Of a stretch of DNA of 64,000 nucleotides, positions 1-7,057 are shown one piece after another (the first letter of the stretch is position 1; each line of letters opens with the position of its first letter). The stretch comes from Devosia sp. 66-22 (lineage in GTDB: Bacteria > Pseudomonadota > Alphaproteobacteria > Rhizobiales > Devosiaceae). A model generated the notes under the pieces. That model searched no databases and was not told where the DNA came from. It was given only the letters and a program-made list of their open reading frames with translations. The stretch covers positions 111,054-175,053 of the forward strand of contig MKUZ01000006.1 of assembly GCA_001899065.1 (NCBI GenBank), in the 5' to 3' direction. The position numbers and the translations under genes were made by a program.

Positions 1-521
1 TCACCAAGAACATCTACATGGCGGCGATCTCGAGCTACTACACGTTCTATCTGATCGATAAGTTCGCGGTGGACGTGCAGACAAGCCAACTGCTGCTGTT
101 CCTGTTCCTCGGCGCATCGGCGGTGGGCGTGTTCCTCGGCGGGCCGATCGGCGACCGCTGGGGCGCCAAGTTCGTGATCTGGTTCTCGATCCTGGGCGTG
201 CTGCCGTTCACGCTGGCCCTGCCCTATGCCGACTACACCTGGACGATCGTGCTCTCGATCGTGATCGGCATCATCTTCTCGTCGGCGTTCTCGGCGATCG
301 TGGTGTTCGCACAGGAGCTGATGCCGGGACGCGTGGGGATGATCGCGGGCATCTTCTTCGGCTTCGCCTTCGGCAGCGGCGGCATTGCCGCGGCGGCGCT
401 GGGGCTGCTGGCGGACGTGCGCGGCATCGACTTCGTGTTCGTGGTGACGAGCTATCTGCCGCTGCTTGGGCTGCTGACGATCCTGCTGCCCAATATGAAC
501 ACGCGGCACGTCAGGACCTGA
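1..521 (+). CDS. fsr: Fosmidomycin-resistance-type MFS exporter, C-terminal part
   Basis: The reading frame is already open at the left edge, so the gene is truncated by the window and only the last ~173 codons are present. The visible part has alternating hydrophobic segments and the MFS hallmarks of the Fsr family, such as GGPIGDRWGAKFVIW between two helices, and FAQELMPGRVGM followed by a Gly/Ala-rich helix. From memory of the E. coli Fsr protein this region matches closely. Such proteins are inner-membrane drug/proton antiporters that export fosmidomycin and related compounds. It stops just before the convergent glycerate kinase. The family call is firm; the substrate is inferred. Confidence 0.85.
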   Translation, partial: TKNIYMAAISSYYTFYLIDKFAVDVQTSQLLLFLFLGASAVGVFLGGPIGDRWGAKFVIWFSILGVLPFTLALPYADYTWTIVLSIVIGIIFSSAFSAIVVFAQELMPGRVGMIAGIFFGFAFGSGGIAAAALGLLADVRGIDFVFVVTSYLPLLGLLTILLPNMNTRHVRT

Positions 522-539
522 AGCGGGCACGCCGCCACG

Positions 540-1793
540 TTACCTCACGAGGATAGCGCGGAAGTCGTTGACGTTGGTGCCGGTCGGGCCGGTGACGAGC
601 AGATCGCCGATGGCGTGGAAAGCGGTCCAGGCATCGTTGTTGGCGAGATGCGCACGCGGGTCGATGCCGGCGGCGCGCATGCGGGCGGCGGAGGTGCCGT
701 CGGCGAAGGCGCCGGCATTGTCCTCCGAGCCATCGATACCGTCGGTGTCGGCCGCGAGCGCGGTGATGCCGCCGACACCGTCGATGGCGAGGGCGAAAGC
801 GAGCAGGAACTCGGCGTTGCGGCCGCCCTTACCCTTGCCGCGCACGGTGACCGTCGTCTCGCCGCCAGAAAGCAGCACGCAGGGCCGCGCGAACGGACGA
901 TCGCGGAGGCCGATCTCGCGGGCGATGGCGGCCATGACGCTGGCGACGTCGCGCGATTCGCCCTCGACGGCGTCGGAGAGAATGTGCGCCGCGAGGCCGT
1001 GCCCTTTCGCCCGCTGGGCGGCGGCATCGAGCGAGAGCGCCGAGGAGGCGACGATGTGGACGGTGTTGCCGGCAAAGCGCTTGTCGTCTGGACGCGGCGG
1101 TTCGTTGTTATGCGAGGCGAGCAGCGCGGTCGCGGCGGGCGGCAGCTCGAGGCCGTAGAGCGCGACGAGGTGGCGGACTTCGGCGCGCGAGCCGGCGATG
1201 GGCACGGTGGGGCCCGACGCCACCAGCGCCGGGTCGTCGCCGGCGACATCGGAGACGACGAGCGTCGCGACACGGGCAGGCGCGGCGAGCGCCGCGAGGC
1301 GACCGCCCTTGATGCCGCTGATCTCGTTGCGCACGAGGTTCATCATGCCGATGGGCATGCCCGAAGCGAGGAGGGCGCGGGTGACCGCCTGCTCGTCTTC
1401 GAAGCTGAGCCCCGGACCGGGCGCCGGCAGCAATGCCGAACCGCCGCCCGAGATGAGGGCCACGACGAGATCGTCGTGGCTGAGGCCGTGGACCTTGGCC
1501 ATCATGCGGCGGGCGGCGAGATAGCCGGCCTCGTCGGGCACGGGGTGGCTGGCCTCGACGATCTCGATGCGCTCGGTGGGGGCGGCGTGGCCGTAGCGGG
1601 TGACGACGAGGCCGTCGACCGGCTCGCCCCATTGCTGCTCGAAGGCACGCGCCATCTGCGCCGAGGCCTTGCCGGCGCCGATCACCACGGTCCTGCCGCG
1701 CGGACGCGCGGGGAGAAACGCCGCGATGGCGCGACCGGGATCGGCCGCCGCCACCGCCGTGCGGAACAGGTCTTCGAGACGTTCGCGGTCCAT
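540..1793 (-). CDS. ttuD: Glycerate 2-kinase (GckA/TtuD type, MOFRL family)
   Basis: This encodes 417 residues, the usual length for the GckA/TtuD glycerate kinases that phosphorylate D-glycerate to 2-phosphoglycerate in hydroxypyruvate/tartrate breakdown. Visible motifs are VVIGAGKASAQMA near the N-terminus, the glycine-rich LISGGGSALLPAPGPG in the middle, an NEISGIKGGRLA stretch, and a C-terminal MOFRL region with LSGGETTVTVRGKGKGGRN and AADTDGIDGSEDNAGA. The ATG at 1793 (MDRERLEDLF) was chosen because it matches the family start. The frame stays open upstream, with a GTG ten residues earlier, and no good ribosome site favours either. It is divergent from the phosphonate genes, with only 84 bases between starts. 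Confidence 0.88.
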   Translation of the reverse strand: MDRERLEDLFRTAVAAADPGRAIAAFLPARPRGRTVVIGAGKASAQMARAFEQQWGEPVDGLVVTRYGHAAPTERIEIVEASHPVPDEAGYLAARRMMAKVHGLSHDDLVVALISGGGSALLPAPGPGLSFEDEQAVTRALLASGMPIGMMNLVRNEISGIKGGRLAALAAPARVATLVVSDVAGDDPALVASGPTVPIAGSRAEVRHLVALYGLELPPAATALLASHNNEPPRPDDKRFAGNTVHIVASSALSLDAAAQRAKGHGLAAHILSDAVEGESRDVASVMAAIAREIGLRDRPFARPCVLLSGGETTVTVRGKGKGGRNAEFLLAFALAIDGVGGITALAADTDGIDGSEDNAGAFADGTSAARMRAAGIDPRAHLANNDAWTAFHAIGDLLVTGPTGTNVNDFRAILVR

Positions 1794-1877
1794 TGCACCC
1801 AGGCCCGTATTTGATGTCACAATGCCGTCATCCGCCCCGACTAGCCAGTCAATTCCTTCACCGAGCATCTCCTCCTT

Positions 1878-2516
1878 ATGACTGCCCGCTACGCGATCTA
1901 CTACGCCCCTGCCCGCGACTCGCTGCTGTGGCGGCGCGCCGAAGACTGGCTTGCGCAGCCGGACCTGGCGCAGCACACCGTCTCGGCCCGTCGCTATCGT
2001 TTCCATGCGACGATCAAGGCGCCGATGTCGCTGGCGCTGGACTATGCCGAACTCGATGCGGCAATGGACGCGTTCGCCGACGAGCATCGCGCGGTGACGC
2101 TGGACGGCCTCGCGCCGCGGCTGATCGAGGGGTTCCTCGCCTTGACCACCGAACCGCAACCGAGCGCGCTCACCGCTCTGGCGGCGGATGTGGTCGACGC
2201 GTTCGAGCCGTTCCGCGAGCCACCGAGCGAGGCGGAACGGGCGCGGCGGCTCAGGGCACCGCTGACACCGCGGCAGATCGAACTGGTGGACGCCTATGGC
2301 TATCCCTATGTGTTCGAGCAGTTCCAGTTCCACATGACGCTCACCGACCGGCTGCCCGAGACGATGCGCGAGGCGATGCGCGAGCGCGCCGCCGCGTGGT
2401 TCGCCGAGGCGCTGGCGGAACCGGTGCAGCTTGACCGGCTTGTGGTTTTCGCCGAACCAGAGCCCGGCGCCGCGTTCGAACGGCTCGACCCCGACTATGT
2501 GCTCAGAGGCGCGTGA
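1878..2516 (+). CDS. DUF1045 phosphonate-metabolism-associated protein (2H phosphoesterase-like)
   Basis: This 212-residue protein belongs to the DUF1045 family found beside phn genes. Two HxT motifs are visible: HAT within RFHATIKAP near residue 43, and HMTLT in the C-terminal half. These fit the 2H phosphoesterase fold, so a role in cyclic phosphate or phosphodiester handling is plausible but unproven here. Its stop overlaps the start of phnM (TGATG at 2514-2518), which indicates a translationally coupled operon DUF1045-phnM-phnN. No clear Shine-Dalgarno precedes the ATG at 1878; the pyrimidine-rich leader instead gives AAGGAGG on the opposite strand. Confidence 0.85.
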   Translation: MTARYAIYYAPARDSLLWRRAEDWLAQPDLAQHTVSARRYRFHATIKAPMSLALDYAELDAAMDAFADEHRAVTLDGLAPRLIEGFLALTTEPQPSALTALAADVVDAFEPFREPPSEAERARRLRAPLTPRQIELVDAYGYPYVFEQFQFHMTLTDRLPETMREAMRERAAAWFAEALAEPVQLDRLVVFAEPEPGAAFERLDPDYVLRGA

Positions 2517-3646
2517 TGGAAACCAACTTCCGCAATGCCAGGATCGTGCGCGCCGACGAGGTGGTGACCGGCAGCGTGCAGATGAAAGATGGCGCGATCG
2601 CCGCGATCGACACCGGCGCCTCGCAGGTGGGCGAGGATCTTGAGGGCGACTATCTGATCCCGGGCCTTGTCGAGCTGCACACCGACCATCTCGAGGGGCA
2701 CTACCGGCCGCGCCCCGGCGTCTACTGGAATCCGCTGGCGGCCCTGCAGGCGCATGACGTGCAGATCGCCGGCTCGGGCATCACGACGGTGTTCGACGCG
2801 GTGCGCATCGGCTCCGATCCCGAAATGCCGGGCATGGGCGACCATGTGCAGGTGCTGGTCGACGCCATCGAAGCGGGCGTTGCCGATGGCCGGCTGCGGG
2901 CCGATCACCTGATCCACCTGCGCTGCGAACTGCCGGCGCATGACGTGGTCGACGATTTCGAGCGCTTCTGCGCGCAGCCGCTGGTGAAGCTCGCCTCGGT
3001 GATGGACCACACGCCCGGACAGCGGCAGTACCAGACGGTCAGCAAGTACCGGCAGTATTACCAGGAACGGCTGCGCTTCACCGACACCGAGATGGATGCC
3101 TTCATTGCCGAGCGCGAGGCCGAGCAGCAGCTCTATTCGGACAAACACCGGAAGGCCATTCTAAAGCGCGGCAGCGAGGTGGGCATCGCCTTTGCGAGCC
3201 ACGACGACGCAACAATGGAACACGTGGCCGAATCGGTGGCCGACGGCGTGAGCATTGCCGAATTTCCAACGACGATGGTTGCCGCCGAGCAGTCGCACCA
3301 GGCGGGGCTGGCCGTGCTGATGGGCGCGCCCAATGTGGTGCGCGGCGGGTCGCATTCGGGCAACATCGCCGCTGTCGATCTCGCGAAGGAAGGCTGCCTC
3401 GACGTGCTGAGCTCGGACTATGTGCCGGGCGCGCTCGTGCTCGCCGCCTTCCAGCTTCCGGCGCTCGCGGGGATCAGCCTGCCGGCGGCGATCCGCATGG
3501 TGACCTCGACACCGGCGCGGGCCGCGCATCTGCACGATCGCGGCGAGATCGCCGCCGGCAAGCGCGCCGACCTGGTGCGGGTGCGGCTCCATGGCGACAT
3601 GCCGGTGGTGCGCGGCGTGTGGCGACAGGGCCTGCGGGTGAGCTGA
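2516..3646 (+). CDS. phnM: Alpha-D-ribose 1-methylphosphonate 5-triphosphate diphosphatase
   Basis: This is a 376-residue amidohydrolase-fold protein that matches PhnM. PhnM removes pyrophosphate from ribose 1-methylphosphonate 5-triphosphate in the C-P lyase pathway. Visible features are GLVELHTDHLEGHYRPRPG (metal-binding HxD plus the PhnM-specific extension), a MDHTPGQRQY stretch, FASHDDAT, and LSSDYVPGALV near the C-terminus. The start is the ATG at 2516, which overlaps the upstream stop; an in-frame GTG one codon earlier is possible. The rest of the C-P lyase set (phnG-L) is not in the window, so the core lyase must be elsewhere or upstream. Confidence 0.92.
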   Translation: METNFRNARIVRADEVVTGSVQMKDGAIAAIDTGASQVGEDLEGDYLIPGLVELHTDHLEGHYRPRPGVYWNPLAALQAHDVQIAGSGITTVFDAVRIGSDPEMPGMGDHVQVLVDAIEAGVADGRLRADHLIHLRCELPAHDVVDDFERFCAQPLVKLASVMDHTPGQRQYQTVSKYRQYYQERLRFTDTEMDAFIAEREAEQQLYSDKHRKAILKRGSEVGIAFASHDDATMEHVAESVADGVSIAEFPTTMVAAEQSHQAGLAVLMGAPNVVRGGSHSGNIAAVDLAKEGCLDVLSSDYVPGALVLAAFQLPALAGISLPAAIRMVTSTPARAAHLHDRGEIAAGKRADLVRVRLHGDMPVVRGVWRQGLRVS

Positions 3647-4185
3647 TGCTCGTTCTGGTGGTCGGCCCGTCGGGGGCAGGCAAGGATACGCTGATCAACG
3701 CGGCGAAGGCGGCGCTCGCCGGCGACGACCGATTCGTGTTCCCCCGACGAGTGGTGACGCGCGCGGCAATTGCGGCGCTCGAGGATCACGAGTCGGTGAC
3801 GCCAGAGGAATTTGCCCTGCAGGCAGCGAATGGCGCCTATGCGCTGAGCTGGGAGGCGCACGGCCTCTCCTACGGGCTGCCCGCCAGCATCCGCGACGAT
3901 ATTGGGGCGGGCCGCGTGGTGGTGATGAACGGCTCGCGGGCCATGGTGGGCGCGGCGCGTGACGCCTTCCCCGGCATGGCAGTGGTCGTGATCGAAGCGA
4001 CGCCGCAGGTGCGGGCGCAGCGCCTCGCCGGCCGCGGCCGCGAGACGGCGGCGGAGATCGCCGGCCGGCTGGCGCGCGAGGTGCCGGCCGATATCCCCGA
4101 CGCCATAAGTGTGGACAACTCCGGGGCTGTCGACGACGGGATCTCCCGCTTTCTTGCGATCCTCAGGGCATTTCCCGGCAATTGA
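3646..4185 (+). CDS. phnN: Ribose 1,5-bisphosphate phosphokinase
   Basis: This 179-residue kinase starts with an ATG that overlaps the phnM stop (TGATG at 3644-3648). The N-terminal P-loop reads GPSGAGKDT (residues ~7-15), and the guanylate-kinase-like fold continues through FALQAANGAYALSWEAHGLSYGLP and an Arg-rich lid (RLAGRGRETAAEIAGRL). PhnN phosphorylates ribose 1,5-bisphosphate to PRPP, recycling the ribose produced by C-P lyase. The order DUF1045-phnM-phnN is the usual tail of alphaproteobacterial phn clusters. Confidence 0.92.
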   Translation: MLVLVVGPSGAGKDTLINAAKAALAGDDRFVFPRRVVTRAAIAALEDHESVTPEEFALQAANGAYALSWEAHGLSYGLPASIRDDIGAGRVVVMNGSRAMVGAARDAFPGMAVVVIEATPQVRAQRLAGRGRETAAEIAGRLAREVPADIPDAISVDNSGAVDDGISRFLAILRAFPGN

Positions 4186-4243
4186 ACCTTTTGGCGCCGA
4201 ACGGCGTTCTGCCCGAAATGCGTCGAATTTCAGGGGTTCTTGA

Positions 4244-4393
4244 GTGAGCAGAAACGGGCTCTACGCGCTGATCGGCATATTGGCGCTCATCGTCATCGTG
4301 CTGGGCGGATATATGCTCTACCAGCAGTCGCAGCAGCCTTCGCTGGAGATCAAGGTGGACAGCAACGGCATCCAGGTGAACGGCAATGGCTGA
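4244..4393 (+). CDS. Small single-pass membrane protein (49 aa), unknown function
   Basis: This is a short GTG-started frame. CAGGGG lies seven bases before the start, a credible ribosome site. The product begins VSRNGLYALIGILALIVIVL, so it has one transmembrane helix right after a short N-terminus. A small polar tail follows (QQSQQPSLEIKVDSNGIQVN). The tail reads like a tidy beta-strand pair and is not random translation. It lies 58 bases after phnN and may be read through from that operon. No family is recognised with certainty. Confidence 0.6.
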   Translation: MSRNGLYALIGILALIVIVLGGYMLYQQSQQPSLEIKVDSNGIQVNGNG

Positions 4394-4622
4394 CGGGGTG
4401 GCCACGAGCCCGGTGCTCAGCGCCCTGCTCGACGAGCTCTCCCGGCAGGGTCAAGGCGGCCACCCGAACGGCAATCAAGGCAGCCTCGCCGCCTATCCCA
4501 TCGTGGGGACGATCGACCTGCTGGCTCTTGCCGAGGTCGTCGAAAATGCGGTAGGCGCCGACACCTCGAACCAAGAAGAAGCAAAGACTCCGGCGGAACT
4601 GAACGCCGCGAATGACGGATGA
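4386..4622 (+). CDS. Possible small protein of 78 aa, weakly supported
   Basis: An ATG overlaps the stop of the preceding 49-aa gene (ATGGCTGA), the junction style common in this genome. The translation starts MADGVATSPVLSALLDELSR and ends in a polar, Asn/Ala/Glu-rich tail. It lacks the Arg/Pro excess of typical shadow frames here. The ribosome site (AGGTGA) is weak, I recognise no family, and other frames on the opposite strand are also open. It may not be a gene. Confidence 0.28.
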   Translation: MADGVATSPVLSALLDELSRQGQGGHPNGNQGSLAAYPIVGTIDLLALAEVVENAVGADTSNQEEAKTPAELNAANDG

Positions 4623-4713
4623 GAAGTGCTGGCCGCGCGTACGGGAGGCGGCAAAGCGTCAAGACAGAAAGACAACTTCCCGGTCTCGTCTCCTCCAACA
4701 AGGGCAAGCATAA
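4394..4713. other. Stretch with no firm gene
   Basis: Apart from the doubtful 78-aa frame at its left end, this 320-base stretch shows no convincing coding signal, RNA gene or repeat. Base composition stays close to that of the neighbouring coding DNA, so a missed or decayed small gene cannot be excluded. Confidence 0.4.
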
Positions 4714-5070
4714 ATGAACCGCAATACCTGGATTATCATCATCGTGGCCGTGATCGTGATCGTCGGCCTCATCTGGATCTTCAACCGCGGCACGCCGACT
4801 CCGGTCACCCCCGTCGAGCCGTCGAGTTCGGCGGTCGTCTCGAGCGAAGCTCCGGCGCCGTCCTCGAGCGAAGCCACCCCGATCGAATCGGCGGTGAGCT
4901 CGGTGATGTCGGAAGCCTCCTCGACGGTGAGCTCGGCCGTGTCCGAAGCCTCCTCGGCCATGAGCTCGATCGCCTCGGAAGCCTCGTCGGCGCTGTCGGA
5001 AGTCATGACCCCGTCGAGCGAAGAGCCGGCGATGTCGGTCGAGGTCCCGGCGACCTCGTCGGCGCAGTAA
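4714..5070 (+). CDS. Membrane-anchored Ser/Ala/Glu-rich low-complexity protein
   Basis: This encodes 118 residues. The N-terminus MNRNTWIIIIVAVIVIVGLI is a clear transmembrane anchor or uncleaved signal. It is followed by a Pro/Thr linker (TPTPVTPVEP) and then ~80 residues of degenerate SSE/EASS repeats (for example SSTVSSAVSEASSAMSS) ending in SSAQ. The repeat tail is probably disordered or helical outside the membrane. No enzymatic domain is visible, and low complexity makes homology calls unreliable. A strong intrinsic terminator follows 20 bases after the stop, which supports a real transcript. Confidence 0.65.
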   Translation: MNRNTWIIIIVAVIVIVGLIWIFNRGTPTPVTPVEPSSSAVVSSEAPAPSSSEATPIESAVSSVMSEASSTVSSAVSEASSAMSSIASEASSALSEVMTPSSEEPAMSVEVPATSSAQ

Positions 5071-5090
5071 GCAGCAGCAACTGCACACGA

Positions 5091-5122
5091 AACCCCCGCC
5101 AGCGATGGCGGGGGTTTTGTTT
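5091..5122 (+). terminator. Rho-independent terminator
   Basis: AACCCCCGCC at 5091-5100 pairs with GGCGGGGGTT at 5107-5116 around a six-base loop and is followed by TTGTTTT. It ends the transcript of the Ser-rich protein gene. The minus-strand gene at 5159-5374 converges on it. Confidence 0.9.
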
Positions 5123-5158
5123 TGGACCGGGACGCGACGCTAGAACACGCTTCCGGGA

Positions 5159-5374
5159 TCAGGCCGCGTCGTCGGCGTGGATGGCGGCGCCCAGCGTGAG
5201 GCGGGCCTCCTCGACCGATTCGAAGATGCGGCCATCAAGCGGGAACGCCGCATAGCGCACCGCGAGGAACCGATAGCCCTCGCTGGAGGGGACGACGACG
5301 CCGAGCGGTTCGCCATCGACCTCGATCGCTATGGGCCTGGACGCAGGTGGCCGTGAAATGATTTCGTGCTGCAT
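5159..5374 (-). CDS. Small hypothetical protein, 71 aa
   Basis: This is a compact frame with a good ribosome site (GGAGG eight bases before the ATG at 5374). The product begins MQHEIISRPPASRPIAIEVD, contains GEPLGVVVPSSEGYRFLAV and then an acidic helix, and ends HADDAA. The pattern of short strands, one helix and no signal peptide suggests a small soluble protein. I do not recognise a family. It stands alone, converging on the terminator at 5091-5122. Confidence 0.65.
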   Translation of the reverse strand: MQHEIISRPPASRPIAIEVDGEPLGVVVPSSEGYRFLAVRYAAFPLDGRIFESVEEARLTLGAAIHADDAA

Positions 5375-6013
5375 GGGACGAGCCTCCGACGGCGCCGAAG
5401 CACGGCTGCCGGGGTGTTAGCGAAATTCTGAGACGGGTGTGTGACTGGGGTCGGAACGACCGGGGTCACATTCGCCAGTTTCGGCTACACCATTTGGAGG
5501 TGCATACGTGTTTGGCGCTAATACCGGCATGCGGCTCGAGCGAAGCGAAGGTAGTCATCTTTCGTCCCTTTCCGTTTACCGGGCGCCCGGAGGCGCCTGC
5601 CAAACACTGACCTGAGATAGGCCGGACGGCCGTTTCTGCAAGTCGCTCACGGCAGAGATAATTCTGCCCGTACAACGTCCTATGCGCCGCTTCGCCGTGG
5701 CATGCAAGCCTACCTTTGGCCGACGAGCGCAGCTTGACATTAGTCCTGCCGGCGCTGCGCCGCGAGGCTTTATCTATCAAAATAGTCGACTATCGGCGAA
5801 AAGCCTTCCCGCTGGCCGCCGCGGAGGAAGGACGGACGGGCAACCGGTCTAAGGCATTGTGGTGCATGCGACTTTTGGCCGGTTGCCGGGGCGGGCGGCA
5901 GGCTTGAAATCGATTGCATCATCTGTTGAGGTACGTCCCAGCAGCGTCACGCGCCTGCCGGCCACGCCGCGCGGGGGCCGTGAGGGACAGCCGGGCGCTG
6001 CACGGAGGGCAGG
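5375..6013. other. Long intergenic stretch, nothing identified
   Basis: This is about 640 bases with somewhat lower GC and mixed codon character. Open frames exist on both strands (for example 5466-5780 minus), but they have no recognisable domain and poor codon use. I see no tRNA-like fold, repeat array or intrinsic terminator. The last part is presumably the leader and promoter of the LacI-family gene at 6014. Confidence 0.4.
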
Positions 6014-7057
6014 TTGTCAGGACTCGAGCCGCGGGAGAAGCCGCGGGCAAAGCGCGGTGCGCCCCGCTCGGGCAGGCCGACGCTGCGCACCATCGCCGAA
6101 ATGACCGGCCTTGCCATCACGACGATCTCGCGCGCCCTCAACAATGCGCCCGAACTGTCCGCCGAGACGCGCGAGCGGGTGCAGAAGATCGCCGCCGAGA
6201 TCGGCTATGTGCCAGACCGCACGGCGCTGCGGCTGAAGACCGGCCGCACGCATGTGATCAGCCTGATCCTCGATCCGCATTCCGAGATCCTCAACTTCAG
6301 CTCGTCGCTGGTGGAAGGCATCACGGAGGCGCTGCGCGGCACGCCCTATCACCTCGTGGTGACGCCGGCGGCGAGCAGCGCTTCGCCGCTCGACCCGGTG
6401 CAGTATGTGCTGCGCAACAGGATGGCGGATGGCGTGATCTTTTCGCGCACCGAGCCGGCCGATGCGCGGGTGAGCCTGCTGCTCGAGAACGACTTCCCGT
6501 TCGTGACGCATGGGCGCACCGAAAGCGTCGGCACCCACCCCTATGTGGACTACGACAACTTCACCTTCGCCTATGAGGCGGTGCGACGGCTCGCCGCCAA
6601 GGGCCGCCGGCACGTGTCGATGATCGCGCCTTCGCCGCGCTTCACCTTCGGCCGGCACCTGCGCGACGGCGTGATGCAGGCCGCAACGCAAACCGGCATC
6701 AGCTACGAGTTCGAGACGCGCGTAACGCTCGACGACACGGCCGAGGAAATCCGCAGGGCCACCGTGGCCCGCATCGAGCAGGGCAATGTGCCCGACGCCT
6801 ATGTGTGCCCGGGCGACGCCGTGGCGCTCGCCGTCATCGCCGCGCTCACCGACAGCGGCAGGACCATCGGCCGGGACGCCGACATCGTGACCAAGCAGAT
6901 GAGCGGCATCTTCGCGCTGGTGCGGCCGCAGGTCGATGCGATCAGCGAGGACATCGCGCTCGCCGGCCGGCAGATGGGCGAGCTGTTGCTGCGGCGGATA
7001 AGGGGCGAGAAGGCAGAGGCACTGCAGGTGGTGCAGATGCCGGACATCCCGTTCTAG
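6014..7057 (+). CDS. LacI-family transcriptional regulator
   Basis: This encodes 347 residues with a TTG start, preferred because GGAGGG lies five bases upstream. An N-terminal basic extension of ~25 residues precedes the helix-turn-helix (LRTIAEMTGLAITTISRALN), then the hinge and a periplasmic-binding-like sensor domain with the usual HVISLILDP and RRLAAKGRRHVSMIAP landmarks. LacI proteins of this class repress sugar-uptake operons until ligand binds. No transporter lies beside it, so its target is unknown. Its TAG stop shares the palindrome CTAG (7054-7057) with the stop of the convergent ABC-F gene. Confidence 0.85.
   Translation: MSGLEPREKPRAKRGAPRSGRPTLRTIAEMTGLAITTISRALNNAPELSAETRERVQKIAAEIGYVPDRTALRLKTGRTHVISLILDPHSEILNFSSSLVEGITEALRGTPYHLVVTPAASSASPLDPVQYVLRNRMADGVIFSRTEPADARVSLLLENDFPFVTHGRTESVGTHPYVDYDNFTFAYEAVRRLAAKGRRHVSMIAPSPRFTFGRHLRDGVMQAATQTGISYEFETRVTLDDTAEEIRRATVARIEQGNVPDAYVCPGDAVALAVIAALTDSGRTIGRDADIVTKQMSGIFALVRPQVDAISEDIALAGRQMGELLLRRIRGEKAEALQVVQMPDIPF

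Noticed and set aside
4190-4216. GGCGCCGAACGGCGTT after phnN looked like a terminator.
   Set aside because: The stem is only about five bases with a tiny loop and no T-run.
4820-5060. Repetitive SSE/EASS codons looked like a tandem DNA repeat.
   Set aside because: Units vary in length and sequence and keep the reading frame, so they are protein-level low complexity inside a coding gene.
5466-5780. 104-residue minus-strand frame in the 5.4-6.0 kb gap.
   Set aside because: No ribosome site, no domain and codon use unlike its neighbours; left as non-coding.
7054-7057. LacI and ABC-F genes share the palindrome CTAG as both stop codons.
   Set aside because: A neat coincidence of tight packing in a compact genome; no functional meaning is needed.
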